Counted from the first letter of the stretch, positions 17,211-26,094 are shown. The stretch is DNA of 64,000 bases from Amycolatopsis balhimycina FH 1894 (GCF_000384295.1 NZ_KB913037.1:1469975-1533974), one strand, 5' to 3'. Numbers and translations are program-made. Notes: generated by a model from the sequence alone, not told the origin.

Positions 17211-18037
17211 TGTCCGGTACCCGGTTGACGAAGTGGGTGGTCGCGGTCCCGATGGCCGCCCTCGCGCTGGCCACGATCTACCCGCTGGTGTTCACCGCCA
17301 ACGTCGCCATGAAAACGCGCCACGAGTACGTCCTCGACCGGTTCTCCCTGTTCGAATCGCTGCGCTGGGACAACATCGTCAAGGCGTGGACGAGCGTCGG
17401 GATGTCCCGGTACTTCCTGAACTCGGTGATCGTCGTGGCGTGCTCGGTCGTGCTGCTCCTGCTGCTCGGGTCGATGGCGGGCTTCGCGCTCGGCCGGCTG
17501 CGCTTCCGCGGTTCGCGCGCGCTCTTCCTGGGCATCCTCGCCGCGCTGTTCATCCCCTTCCAGGTGATCATGGTTCCGCTGGCGCGGATCATGGCGGGCG
17601 CCGGGCTCATCGACACCTATCCCGGGCTGGTCCTCGTCTACGTGGCCCAGTTCCTGCCGTTCACGATCTTCCTCATGACCAGCTACTACTCGACCGTGCC
17701 GGCGGAGATCGCCGACGCCGCCCGCATCGACGGGAACAGCGTGTACGGGGTCTACTGGCGGATCATGCTGCCGATGGGCGCGCCGGCGCTGCTGTCGGTC
17801 GGCGTGCTCAACGCCCTCTTCTGCTGGAACGACGTGCTCATCGCTCTGCTGATGATGCCATCGGCCGAGCACCGCACGCTGATGGTCGGGGTCACTTCGC
17901 TGCGGGGGCAGTACTCCGACAACATCCCGACGTTCGCCTCCGGCGTGCTGATCGCCGCGATCCCGGTCCTGGTCGTCTACCTCTTCCTGCAACGCCAGAT
18001 CGCCGACGGCGTCACCGCCGGATCCACGAAAGGCTGA
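17210..18037 (+). CDS. Sugar ABC transporter permease (MalG-like)
   Basis: The 275-residue protein has six membrane helices and a clear EAA loop, EIADAARIDGNSVYGVYWRIMLPM, matching the second permease of carbohydrate-uptake-1 importers. The N-terminus (VVAVPMAALALATIYPLVFTANVAMKT) is typical of MalG/LacG. It overlaps the previous permease by one base and is followed within two bases by the enolase-superfamily gene. Confidence 0.9.
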   Translation: MSGTRLTKWVVAVPMAALALATIYPLVFTANVAMKTRHEYVLDRFSLFESLRWDNIVKAWTSVGMSRYFLNSVIVVACSVVLLLLLGSMAGFALGRLRFRGSRALFLGILAALFIPFQVIMVPLARIMAGAGLIDTYPGLVLVYVAQFLPFTIFLMTSYYSTVPAEIADAARIDGNSVYGVYWRIMLPMGAPALLSVGVLNALFCWNDVLIALLMMPSAEHRTLMVGVTSLRGQYSDNIPTFASGVLIAAIPVLVVYLFLQRQIADGVTAGSTKG

Positions 18038-18038
18038 C

Positions 18039-19220
18039 ATGCGCATCGCTGGTTACCGGACCCTCACCGCGGTCCAGGACTGGGGCCGTCCGATCGGCGA
18101 CGCCAACGGCGTGTACACCGGCGGTGTCGTCCGGGTGCCGATCGTCGTCGTCGAGACCGACGAAGGCATCACCGGCGTCGGGCTCGGGCCGCACGTGGAG
18201 ATCGAAACCGTCTTCGACGCCATCGAAGGCGAAGACCCGCGCGGCGTCACCGCCCTCTACGACCGGATGCTGCGGCGGACGTTCAAGGCGGGCCACGCGG
18301 GCGCGGTCTTCGGCACCATCGGCGCCCTCGACACCGCGCTGTGGGACATCAAGGCCCAGGCGGCGGGAGAACCGCTGTGGCGGCTGCTCGGTGGCCGCGA
18401 CCGCCGCGTGCCCGCCTACGCGTCCGGTTTGGACATCGCACTGGGCGACGACGAACTCGTGGCGCTGTACCAGGTCTACGCCGACCGCGGGCTGCGTGCG
18501 GCGAAGCTCAAGGGCGGCCTCGACGTCGACCGCGACCGGCACCGGCTGACGCTGGTCCGCGACGTCCTGACCGAGGCCGGCCACGGCGCGCGGCCGAGCC
18601 TGATGCTCGACGTCAACGAGACCTGGACGCGCAAGCAGGCGGTCCGCCACGTCACCGAGCTCGAGCGGACGCTCGACCTGACCTGGATCGAGGAGCCGGT
18701 CCGGCGCTGGGACGCCGACGGCCACGCGGCGGTCGGCCGGGGCGTCCGCGCTTCGGTCGCCACCGGGGAGAACCTCACCGGGCTCGAACAGCACCGGCCG
18801 CTCATCGCGGCGGGCGCGGTCGACATCGTCCAGACGGCCGGGGGCTGGGGCATCACCCACTTCCTCCGGGTCGCCGCCTTCGCCCACGCCCACGACCTGC
18901 CGGTCAGCCCGATCGGCACCTCACCGATCGGCCTGCTGCACGCGGCGACCTCGGTACCGAACCACCTGGTCAGCGAACTGCAGGACCTCGTGCCACCGCT
19001 GGGCGTCTCGTTCGGCCACCACGTCGAGGACGGCGCGTTCGTCCTCGGCGACCGCCCCGGCCTGGGCATCCGCCTCGACGAGGCGGCGATCGCCGCCTCC
19101 GGCCACCGGCTCCCCGACTCGCGATCCGGCGGTTCCCACATCCGGCCGGAACGCGCCGGCCACCGCCTGCACCCGGACGGCGCGCACCCCGGACCGGTGG
19201 ACGCCGCGCTCAACGTGTGA
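18039..19220 (+). CDS. Enolase-superfamily enzyme (mandelate racemase/muconate lactonizing type)
   Basis: The 393-residue protein has an N-terminal capping domain and a C-terminal barrel. A lysine pair is seen at Lys156-x-Lys158 (AAKLKGG). Metal ligands are Asp191 (LMLDVNETW), Glu218 (WIEEP) and Glu244 (GEN). The position that in mandelate racemase carries the second acid/base dyad is unusual: the usual QPD segment reads VQTAGGWGIT without the Asp, and the later strand reads PVSPIGTSPIG without the usual His. It therefore may work with the lysines alone, or belong to another subgroup. By context it acts on the imported sugar acid, probably as a dehydratase, cycloisomerase or epimerase. Confidence 0.84.
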   Translation: MRIAGYRTLTAVQDWGRPIGDANGVYTGGVVRVPIVVVETDEGITGVGLGPHVEIETVFDAIEGEDPRGVTALYDRMLRRTFKAGHAGAVFGTIGALDTALWDIKAQAAGEPLWRLLGGRDRRVPAYASGLDIALGDDELVALYQVYADRGLRAAKLKGGLDVDRDRHRLTLVRDVLTEAGHGARPSLMLDVNETWTRKQAVRHVTELERTLDLTWIEEPVRRWDADGHAAVGRGVRASVATGENLTGLEQHRPLIAAGAVDIVQTAGGWGITHFLRVAAFAHAHDLPVSPIGTSPIGLLHAATSVPNHLVSELQDLVPPLGVSFGHHVEDGAFVLGDRPGLGIRLDEAAIAASGHRLPDSRSGGSHIRPERAGHRLHPDGAHPGPVDAALNV

Positions 19221-19242
19221 CCCGAACTCCCCTCGGCGCCGG

Positions 19243-19629
19243 TCAGTCGCGCGGCTTCGAAGTCACGAGGGAAATCACCGCCAGCACGGTGTTGACGGCG
19301 GAGATCGCGACGGTGAACTTCGCCGCCCTGCCCTGGAGTTCGCCGCGCGCACCGGCGTAGGCGGCGGCAGCGGTGTCCGTCGCGTGGATCAGGACAGCCT
19401 GGCGCAAAATACGCGGGGCCGCCGCGTCGTCGGCTTTCAGCAGCAGCAGATCCGCCCCGAGGACCAGCGTGCGGATCCCGAACATGCGTGCGGGATAGCC
19501 GAACCGCTGGTCCTCGCCCGGTTCACCGCCCAGGCTTTCCACCATCTTCCGGGGTGCTAACAACCCCAGCGCCCCGTTGAAGATCCGCACGCAAGCCAGC
19601 GCTTTCCGTGCGACGTCACCTGGTTCCAT
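19243..19629 (-). CDS. Small membrane protein, function unknown
   Basis: The 128-residue protein has about three to four hydrophobic segments (LACVRIFNGALGLLAP, MFGIRTLVLGADLLLL, ILRQAVLIHATDTAAAAYAG, FTVAISAVNTVLAVISLVTS). I do not recognise a characterised family; similar short membrane proteins occur widely in actinobacteria. GAAAGGTGGG precedes the ATG. It is convergent with the enolase-superfamily gene. Third-position G/C use supports coding. Confidence 0.6.
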   Translation of the reverse strand: MEPGDVARKALACVRIFNGALGLLAPRKMVESLGGEPGEDQRFGYPARMFGIRTLVLGADLLLLKADDAAAPRILRQAVLIHATDTAAAAYAGARGELQGRAAKFTVAISAVNTVLAVISLVTSKPRD

Positions 19630-19880
19630 CGGCCCACCTTTCGCTCACTGCATACAGTGTCAGATCCCAGCTCGGCAGCTATGCCTCGGACCGGTCATCC
19701 ACCGCGAGTTGCACCCCCAGTACGCTCGTCAGCCTGATCAAACGCGAACGCACGCTCTGCGGTATAGGAGTGCGCCGAACAGTCGTGCGCCGATAAATGG
19801 GTGGTGACGTGGGACAGCGGTCGGCACCATGAGCGGAGTGCAGTCCCGGATCACACCAGCAGACGACCAAGGTCCGAGCC

Positions 19881-20468
19881 TTGGCGGTGAACGACGTGCC
19901 TGACCGCCGGCACCACGTGGCGCCGTCCGTCACGGTCCGCGAGGTTCGCGAAGACGACTGGCCCCAGATTTGGCCGATCATCCACGACGTCATCACCGAG
20001 CAGCAGACTTTTTCCTACGACCCCACCATGAGCGAGCTCGACGCCAGGCGGATGTGGCTACTGGGCACACCAGCAAGAGCAGTCGTCGCCGCCCACGGCG
20101 ACCGGGTGGTCGGGACCGCGAACATGTACGCGAACCGGCCCGGACCCGGAAGCCACATCGCTTCCGGCAGTCTGATGGTCGCCAGGGAGGCGCGGGGCGC
20201 AGGTGCGGGCCGCGCCCTCACCGTCGATATGATCACCTGGGCACGACGAAGCGGATTCGCGGCGATCCAGTTCAACGCCGTCGTCGACGTGAACACGGCC
20301 GCAGTCCGCCTTTACGAGAGCCTCGGGTTCGTCACCCTCGGCACAGCCCCTGGCGCATTCCGCCACCCCACCCTGGGAGACGTCGGCCTCCGCATCATGT
20401 GGCTGGATCTGCGACGCCCAGGACCCTCGGGATCGCTGCCGCTGCCCACCCGCAGGAGCTGTCCATGA
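19881..20468 (+). CDS. GNAT family N-acetyltransferase
   Basis: The roughly 195-residue protein carries the GNAT fold signature: acetyl-CoA-binding loop REARGAGAGRALTVDMITWARRSGF, then FNAVVDVNTAAVRLYESLGF, the standard C-terminal motif. It would acetylate a small molecule or a protein N-terminus/amino group. Start is uncertain: TTG at 19881, GTG at 19887 and GTG at 19896 are in frame, and the conserved domain begins near VTVREVREDDW. The stop overlaps the next gene's ATG (ATGA), suggesting a small two-gene resistance- or detoxification-type operon with the adjoining phosphotransferase. Confidence 0.83.
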   Translation: MAVNDVPDRRHHVAPSVTVREVREDDWPQIWPIIHDVITEQQTFSYDPTMSELDARRMWLLGTPARAVVAAHGDRVVGTANMYANRPGPGSHIASGSLMVAREARGAGAGRALTVDMITWARRSGFAAIQFNAVVDVNTAAVRLYESLGFVTLGTAPGAFRHPTLGDVGLRIMWLDLRRPGPSGSLPLPTRRSCP

Positions 20469-21334
20469 CCGTCGAAACAACTCCGGCCATCGATGCCGCG
20501 CTGGCGAGGCGTCTGGTCGACACGCAGTTCCCGCAGTGGGCCAAGCTGCCGCTGCTCCGGCACGCGCCGTCCGGCTCGGATCATGTGATCTACCGGCTGG
20601 GCGAGAAGCTCTCCGTTCGGCTGCCTCGCCATGCCGGCGCGATCAGACAGGCGGGAAAGGAAGCCGAGTGGCTGCCCCGGCTGGCCCCGCACCTGCCTCT
20701 GGCCATCCCCGTCGTGGTGGAGGTGGGCGAGCCGGACTTCGGCTATCCGTGGCCGTGGGCGGTGTCACGCTGGCTGGACGGCGAGGTGGCGACCGTCGAT
20801 GCCCTGTCCGGCTCACACGAATCCGCCGGTGTGCTGGCCGAGTTCCTGACCGCACTCCACCGGTTCGACGCCGGCACCACCGAGGACCTCACCGGCCGGC
20901 CGCTGGCCGCGCGGGACGCGGCGACGCGATCTGCCATCACGAAGGTCGGCGACGCCTTCGACACCGCGGCGATGGCCGCGCTGTGGGATGCGGCTCTCGC
21001 CGCCCCTGGATGGGACCGTCCACCGGTCTGGTTCCACGGCGATTTCCACACCGGCAACCTGCTGACGACCAGCGGCCGCCTCAGCGCCGTCATCGACTTC
21101 GGTGAGCTCGGTGTGGGCGATCCAGCGTGCGATCTGACCATTGCCTTCACCCTCATGTCGGCTGAGACGCGAGCCACCTTCCGCGCCGCGCTCGATGTGG
21201 ACGACGCCACCTGGACTCGCGGTCGCGGCTGGGCCTTGGCCACCGGGTTGAACGCCTACGTCACCTATGCCGCTGTCAACCCCCACGTCGCCGCACAGAC
21301 CACCCGCCAGATAACCCAGGCCCTCGCCGACTGA
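20465..21334 (+). CDS. APH-like (aminoglycoside/choline kinase fold) phosphotransferase
   Basis: The 289-residue protein has the kinase motifs of the APH family: catalytic HGDFHTGNLL (Asp base and Asn) and metal-binding AVIDFGELGVGDPACDL. The N-terminal lobe includes KLSVRLPRHAGA. It would transfer phosphate from ATP to a hydroxyl group of a small molecule. The family contains antibiotic kinases and metabolic kinases, so a resistance role is possible but not shown. Its ATG lies inside the stop region of the acetyltransferase (ATGA). Acetyltransferase plus phosphotransferase pairs of this kind are common in soil actinomycetes. Confidence 0.85.
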   Translation: MTVETTPAIDAALARRLVDTQFPQWAKLPLLRHAPSGSDHVIYRLGEKLSVRLPRHAGAIRQAGKEAEWLPRLAPHLPLAIPVVVEVGEPDFGYPWPWAVSRWLDGEVATVDALSGSHESAGVLAEFLTALHRFDAGTTEDLTGRPLAARDAATRSAITKVGDAFDTAAMAALWDAALAAPGWDRPPVWFHGDFHTGNLLTTSGRLSAVIDFGELGVGDPACDLTIAFTLMSAETRATFRAALDVDDATWTRGRGWALATGLNAYVTYAAVNPHVAAQTTRQITQALAD

Positions 21335-21402
21335 ACAACGCTTGCGAGGCGAGGTGGTTCAGGCGAGGCGAACCGGCTGCGCCGGGCCGGACCGGGTCGA
21401 GC

Positions 21403-21560
21403 AGCGGCCCTCAGCAGATCGAAGCAGTAGCTGCGGACAGACTTGTCACTGTTGCCTCGGGCGACGAAATCGACGAGGAATCGCCGAACCGGCTCTACCG
21501 GTGTGCCGTCGGCCGACATCACCGACCACGGAACGCTCTCGTCGACCCGGCTCACGCGCC
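21403..21560 (-). pseudogene. Remnant of a tyrosine recombinase/integrase N-terminal domain
   Basis: On the minus strand about 50 codons read SVPWSVMSADGTPVEPVRRF followed by LVDFVARGNSDKSVRSYCFD. This matches the start of the SAM-like core-binding domain of phage/ICE-type tyrosine recombinases (FLxxLxARGNSxxTVRSYxxDLLRW). The match ends at about 21409, after which the frame becomes an arginine-rich shadow. No catalytic domain follows. It marks the scar of a mobile element. Confidence 0.6.
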
Positions 21561-22179
21561 CCACTGAGCCGGCTTGATCGCGCTCACGTCCCGGACCTCT
21601 TGCAACACGCATCTCCTCACACGTTCACGCCAACGGGTGAAGATCTACATTGTCGCAACTGCTCGGGTCGGTTCGCCTCACGGCGTGTCCCGTGTTGGTC
21701 CGGTCAACAGACCGGTCCTCCCCCCGGGGACCGCGCGGTTCCGGCCGGGAACCCCCGCGTCCCTCGCCGCGACGACCGCGGGCACGAGCGGCTTCACGGC
21801 GGCGGAACTCGCCACCGCGGTCATCACGGCCGAGTGCACGGGGCAGTTGCCGGGCCGGGCGATCGGCGGCACCCTCAGCTCGACCGGCGGCTCCGGCGGG
21901 CTACCGGCCTCCTACGTGGTGTTCGCGATCGTGCTGCTGGCCGCCGCGGGGACCGCGTCCCGCACGGCGTCGCGGGGAAATATCTCCAAACAATCTCCGT
22001 AATCGTTTTTTCCGGACGTCGATCCGCTTTGAATGCACGGACAGAAATGGATCAATCGTCCGGAGAGCCCGGTTGGCCGAATGCACTTACACCTTTGGCC
22101 GCGTCGCGCCCGTTGCCGTTTCGGGTACCGTCAACCCTTTGTGCCGTCGACGATTGTCGAATAGCCGGACGGAGGCCCG
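21561..22179. other. 619-base stretch without a recognised gene
   Basis: A plus-strand frame from about 21640 to 22002 encodes a hydrophobic end (LPASYVVFAIVLLAAAGTA) after an Ala/Thr/Gly-rich stretch, but has no recognised domain and no convincing start. It may be the 3' piece of a decayed membrane protein gene. From about 22000 the GC content drops, which suggests the promoter and leader of the hoxX gene, whose ribosome binding site GGAGG is at 22171-22175. With the integrase remnant to its left this is a decayed insertion area. Confidence 0.45.
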
Positions 22180-23868
22180 GTGAAAATTCTGCTGTTGTGC
22201 TCGGCGTTCAACGGTCTCAGCCAGCGCGCGTGGCTCCACCTGCGCGCCCGCGGCCACCGCGTCGCGATCCGGATCGTGCGCGATCCCCAGGAAATCGCCG
22301 CCGCGGCGGCGGCCACCGACCCCGAACTGATCATCTGCCCGTTCCTGCGCCGCCGGGTTCCCGAGGTGGTCTGGCGGCGCTACCGCACGATCATCATCCA
22401 TCCCGGCCCCGAAGGTGACCGCGGTCCGTCCGCACTCGACTGGGCCATCATGGACGCCGAGCCCACCTGGGGCGTGACCGCCCTGCAGGCCACCGGCGAC
22501 CTCGACGGCGGGCCGATCTGGGGCACGCGGGTGTTCCGGATGCCGGCCGACCCGCCGCGCAAGAGCACCCTCTACAACACCGAGGTGACCGACGCCGCGA
22601 TGAGCCTGATCGGCGAGGTGACGGCCAAAGCCCAAGACCCCGGGTTCACGCCACGACGCCAGGACCGCCGGACGGGCGTGGTCCGTCCCTTGGTCCGGCA
22701 AGCCGACCGGTCCTTCTCCTGGGGTGACCCGACCGGCCACATCCTGCGCCGCATTCGCGCCGCGGACGGCCGTCCCGGAGTCCACACCGAACTGTCCGGG
22801 GTGCCGGTCGCGGTGTTCGACGCCCACCCCGGAGAAGCCGCACCCGGCGAACCCGGCACCATCGCGGGACGGCGCCAGAACGCGATCCTGGTCCGCACCG
22901 GCGACGGCGCGCTCTGGATCGGGCAAGCGCGCCGGCTGGCACCCGACGCCCCGCGCCCGACGGTCAAACTCCCCGCCGCGCTCGCTCTCGACGGCAGCCT
23001 CCCCGACACGCCGCAGGCCACCGTCCCGCCGAGCCTCCGCGAAATCGGCTACCGGCGGGTGGGCAAGGTGGGATGGGTGCACTTCGCGTTCTACAACGGC
23101 GCGATGTCCACCGCCCACTGCCGTCGCCTCACCGCGGCCGTACGACACGCGGCCGCACAGGACACCGCCGTCCTGGTTCTCGCGGGTGGCGAAGTGTTTT
23201 CCAACGGCCTGCACCTGGGCGTCATCGACGCGCACCCGGATCCCGCGGCGGAAGCGTGGCGGAACATCACCGCGATCGACGACCTCTGCCGGGAAATCAT
23301 CGGCTGCACCGGCCAGCTCGTGGTGTCCGCGCTCGCCGGCGACGCGGGCGCGGGCGGAGTGATGCTGGCACTCGGCGCCGACAAGGTGATCGCCCGGGAC
23401 GGCGTCCTGCTCAACCCGCACTACCGGAAGATGGGCCTGTACGGCTCGGAGTACTGGACCTACGTGCTGCCGCACCGCGTCGGCGAAGACCAGGCGGACC
23501 GGCTGACCACCCACTGCGATCCGGTCACCGCCGCCGAAGCGGCCGAAATCGGGCTCGTCGACCACCTCGCCGGAAGCGACCGCGCGGAATTCGCCGCGGC
23601 CGTGCTGGACCACGCGACCGAACTCGCCGCCGGCGGCCACGCGGATGTCCTGCTCCACCGCAAACGCGCCACCCGGGAAGCCGACGAACAACGCAGACCC
23701 CTGGACACCTACCGGATACGGGAGCTCGCCGAAATGAGCCACGACATCTTCGACGACCGCCGCGGCTTCGCCCACGCCAGGCACGCCTTCCTCACCGGAG
23801 AGCCCGCCGGACCGGAAACGCCTCAGTTGCCGGCCCCACGGCTTCCCCGGATGGCACCCGTCAGCTGA
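22180..23868 (+). CDS. hoxX: HoxX-like protein: formyltransferase fused to enoyl-CoA hydratase domain
   Basis: The 562-residue protein joins an N-terminal formyltransferase-like domain (about 1-270; MKILLLCSAFNGLSQR, IIHPGPEGDRGPSALDWAI) to a C-terminal crotonase domain (about 280-540; LVLAGGEVFSNGLHLGVI, ALAGDAGAGGVMLALGAD, NPHYRKMGLYGSEYWTY). This architecture is that of HoxX, which in Aquifex and aerobic bacteria makes the CO ligand of [NiFe]-hydrogenase from formyl-tetrahydrofolate through a formyl-CoA intermediate. The GTG start at 22180 has GGAGG five bases upstream. No hydrogenase structural or hyp genes are within this window, so it is either an orphan serving a distant hydrogenase or has another role. 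Confidence 0.88.
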   Translation: MKILLLCSAFNGLSQRAWLHLRARGHRVAIRIVRDPQEIAAAAAATDPELIICPFLRRRVPEVVWRRYRTIIIHPGPEGDRGPSALDWAIMDAEPTWGVTALQATGDLDGGPIWGTRVFRMPADPPRKSTLYNTEVTDAAMSLIGEVTAKAQDPGFTPRRQDRRTGVVRPLVRQADRSFSWGDPTGHILRRIRAADGRPGVHTELSGVPVAVFDAHPGEAAPGEPGTIAGRRQNAILVRTGDGALWIGQARRLAPDAPRPTVKLPAALALDGSLPDTPQATVPPSLREIGYRRVGKVGWVHFAFYNGAMSTAHCRRLTAAVRHAAAQDTAVLVLAGGEVFSNGLHLGVIDAHPDPAAEAWRNITAIDDLCREIIGCTGQLVVSALAGDAGAGGVMLALGADKVIARDGVLLNPHYRKMGLYGSEYWTYVLPHRVGEDQADRLTTHCDPVTAAEAAEIGLVDHLAGSDRAEFAAAVLDHATELAAGGHADVLLHRKRATREADEQRRPLDTYRIRELAEMSHDIFDDRRGFAHARHAFLTGEPAGPETPQLPAPRLPRMAPVS

Positions 23869-23946
23869 CCACGGGCCGCACGCGTTCACCGTTCGGGTTC
23901 ACAGGCTCGTTCCGGTGAAGGCCGCGAGCTCGGCCAGGAGCTCGTC

Positions 23947-24627
23947 TTAGAACTGCTCGTCGCGCACCGCGGGGTGCGGGTCGAGCAGTTCCTGGTGGTG
24001 CCAGTAGCCGCCACTGGTGCGGGCCCGCGGGTCGTCACCGGTGGCGAGCCACTCCTGGGTCAGGTGGCCGAGCCGGAGATCGTCGGGGGCGCCCGGGCCG
24101 CCCATCTTCGTCGGGACCCAGCCCGGGTCGACGGCATTGCTGCACACCTCGGGCCACCGCCTGGCGACGGCGGCCGCCAGCGCCGTCACGAACAGCTTGC
24201 TGTCCGAATAGGACGCAGTCACGCGCCGGCCGGTCCAGTCCCGGCCGCGCAGGTCCGGCCGGCCACCCTGGTGCATGCCGCTGCTCAGGTACACCAGGCG
24301 TGCCGGACGCCGGATGAGCGCGGTCAGCAGATAGGGCGCGACGACGTTGACCGGCAGGACGAGCGCGCCACTGTAGACGCCCGCATTGTGGATCACCGCG
24401 TCCATCGGGCCGAGTTCGTTCACCTGCTCGGCGACGGCCCGCGTCTGGTCCGGATCGGACAGATCTCCCACCACCGCGGCGGCGCCCCGCTCCAGCAGGG
24501 CGGCCACCGCCTCGAGCCGTTCGCGGCTGCGGGCATGAACGACGACCTCATGCCCTTCGTCCGACAGGGTCCGGGCAACCGCGAGACCGAGGCCGTCGGC
24601 TGAACCGGTGACAAACACGCGTGCCAT
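23947..24627 (-). CDS. Short-chain dehydrogenase, C-terminus cut by a nonsense codon
   Basis: The 226-residue protein has TGSADGLG (7-14) for NAD(P), a short NAG loop (IHNAGVYSG) and catalytic YSDSK. It ends AVRDEQF followed by TAA. The same frame continues past the TAA as DELLAELAAFTGTSL and stops at 23899-23901. That continuation looks like the normal end of this SDR subgroup, so a C-to-T change of a CAA codon seems to have removed 16 residues. The catalytic core is intact and the protein may still work. The ATG at 24627 is five bases from a conventional ribosome binding site (AGGAAGGG). Confidence 0.82.
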   Translation of the reverse strand: MARVFVTGSADGLGLAVARTLSDEGHEVVVHARSRERLEAVAALLERGAAAVVGDLSDPDQTRAVAEQVNELGPMDAVIHNAGVYSGALVLPVNVVAPYLLTALIRRPARLVYLSSGMHQGGRPDLRGRDWTGRRVTASYSDSKLFVTALAAAVARRWPEVCSNAVDPGWVPTKMGGPGAPDDLRLGHLTQEWLATGDDPRARTSGGYWHHQELLDPHPAVRDEQF

Positions 24628-24636
24628 GAACCCTTC

Positions 24637-25692
24637 CTACCGGAAGCTGCCCCCGTAGGGATAACCCGGAAGGCCGGCCTTCGCCGGTTTGCCCGGCCGC
24701 GGGTAGCCCTGCAACCACAGCTGACCGGTCGCCGCCACGTTCGCGGCCAGGGAGACGTCGGCGACGAGCCGGAACCGCGTCTGCCGGCCGTCCGGGTGCA
24801 GCGCCCAGCCGGTCAGCCGGGCCACGCCGCGCGTGCGCGGCACGAACTGCGTGTCGAGCGCGACCCTCAGCTCCACCCAGACGTCCTCGGTGATCGGGCG
24901 GAGCCGCAGGACGCCGACGAGCATCAGCAGCCCCAGCAACACCAGCACCCCGCTGCCGCCGGCGACGCCGCCCACCGCGGCCGGGTCCACGACGGCGTAC
25001 GGGTCGACCCGCGTGTTCGCCACGAAGGCCAATCCCGCCCCGCCCAGCACCAGGAACACCACCCCGGAGAGGACCGTCCGCCGGATCCGGAAAGCCCGGT
25101 TCGCGGCGAGCACCGGATCATGCCGCGGCGGCGTGGGGTGGCGCGAAACGAGTTCCGCGGACGTCGCCCCCGGCAGCGGCGCGTCCTCGATCCGCCCGGC
25201 CCGCAACCACATCGCGCCGGGCAAGCGGACGAACACCCGCCGCCCGCCGCCGAGCACCCACAGCCGCCGCTCGCCCGCCAGCTGCGCCCGCGGCCCGTCG
25301 GGGATCCGGCCGGTCCGCAGCCACCGCCCGTCCGGCAGCCGCACGGACACCCGCGACCCCTTCACCAGCATCCCGTCCGGGGCAACGTCGAGCCGGTGGT
25401 ACGGCTCCCCGAAGAGGCGCTGCACCCGCCGGTAGAGGCTCAGGACGTAAGTCCACATCGCCAGCGAACCGCCGAAGGCGACAAAGTAGACGTAGGGCAA
25501 CACGCTCCCCCGCTGTCCGGCCGACGCGAGGAGAACGCCGAAGGCGAAAAGCGCACCGCTGAGCACCATGCGGAGAACGGTCGCCCTGGTCAGCTGCCGG
25601 ATGTACCCGGCGAACAGCGCCTCGGCCCCCGACGGCACGTTCGGCACGGGTTCGTAGACGCGGACCCGGTCCACGTCGGAAGCGATGTCCAT
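24637..25692 (-). CDS. Membrane protein of unknown function
   Basis: The 351-residue protein has two hydrophobic pairs: ATVLRMVLSGALFAFGVLLA and VLPYVYFVAFGGSLAMWTYVL near residues 40-100, and TVLSGVVFLVLGGAGLAFVA and GVLVLLGLLMLVGVL near residues 200-260. Between them are two repeats of a soluble unit (VRLPDGRWLRTGRI and VRLPGAMWLRAGRI), and a further beta-rich part follows. I do not recognise the family. The ATG at 25692 (MDIASDVDR) is preferred to a longer cysteine- and arginine-rich extension that has no conserved look. The stop lies nine bases upstream of the SDR start, so the two genes may form an operon. Confidence 0.65.
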   Translation of the reverse strand: MDIASDVDRVRVYEPVPNVPSGAEALFAGYIRQLTRATVLRMVLSGALFAFGVLLASAGQRGSVLPYVYFVAFGGSLAMWTYVLSLYRRVQRLFGEPYHRLDVAPDGMLVKGSRVSVRLPDGRWLRTGRIPDGPRAQLAGERRLWVLGGGRRVFVRLPGAMWLRAGRIEDAPLPGATSAELVSRHPTPPRHDPVLAANRAFRIRRTVLSGVVFLVLGGAGLAFVANTRVDPYAVVDPAAVGGVAGGSGVLVLLGLLMLVGVLRLRPITEDVWVELRVALDTQFVPRTRGVARLTGWALHPDGRQTRFRLVADVSLAANVAATGQLWLQGYPRPGKPAKAGLPGYPYGGSFR

Positions 25693-25845
25693 GGCTCGCT
25701 GCCCCCAGTCGGTACAAAGTGCTCGGCCGCGGCAGCGTACCCGGCCCCCGGCCTCCGAACCGGAGGGACGGGCTGGTCCCGGATTCCCCGCGCACGCCAA
25801 GCACGTTGACGGTGGATCAAGAGACGGTCACCGACCAGCGGCGGT

Positions 25846-26088
25846 CTACCGGGCTTCACCGAAGGTCTGCCGGTAGCCGCCGGGTGTGGTGCCCAAGTGC
25901 GCCCGGAAACGGCGGCGCAGGTTGACCGCCGAGGCGAGCCCGACGCGGGCGGCGATGGCTTCCGCCGGAAGGTTCGTTTGCTCCGGCAGTACCCGTGTCG
26001 CGTCGAGGCGCCGGTCGAGCAGCCGCTGTCCAGGGCTGGTGCCGAGTTGTTCGGTGAACCGCCGAGCGAGGGTCCGGCTCCCCGGTCC
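25846..26088 (-). pseudogene. C-terminal remnant of an AraC/GlxA-type regulator
   Basis: The minus-strand frame encodes only the last 77 or so residues of an AraC DNA-binding domain: RTLARRFTEQLGTSPGQRLL, then LPAEAIAARVGLASAVNLRRRF and GTTPGGYRQTF at the end. The first helix-turn-helix is incomplete and the sensor domain is absent. Upstream the frame runs straight into the palindromic repeat at 26095-26143. The gene was truncated there. Substitutions such as Pro in VLPEQTNLP suggest further drift. Confidence 0.75.
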
Positions 26089-26094
26089 AAAGGT

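Noticed and set aside
20465..21334. Calling this APH-like protein an antibiotic resistance kinase
   Set aside because: The fold is shared by many metabolic kinases and no sequence feature here identifies an antibiotic substrate.
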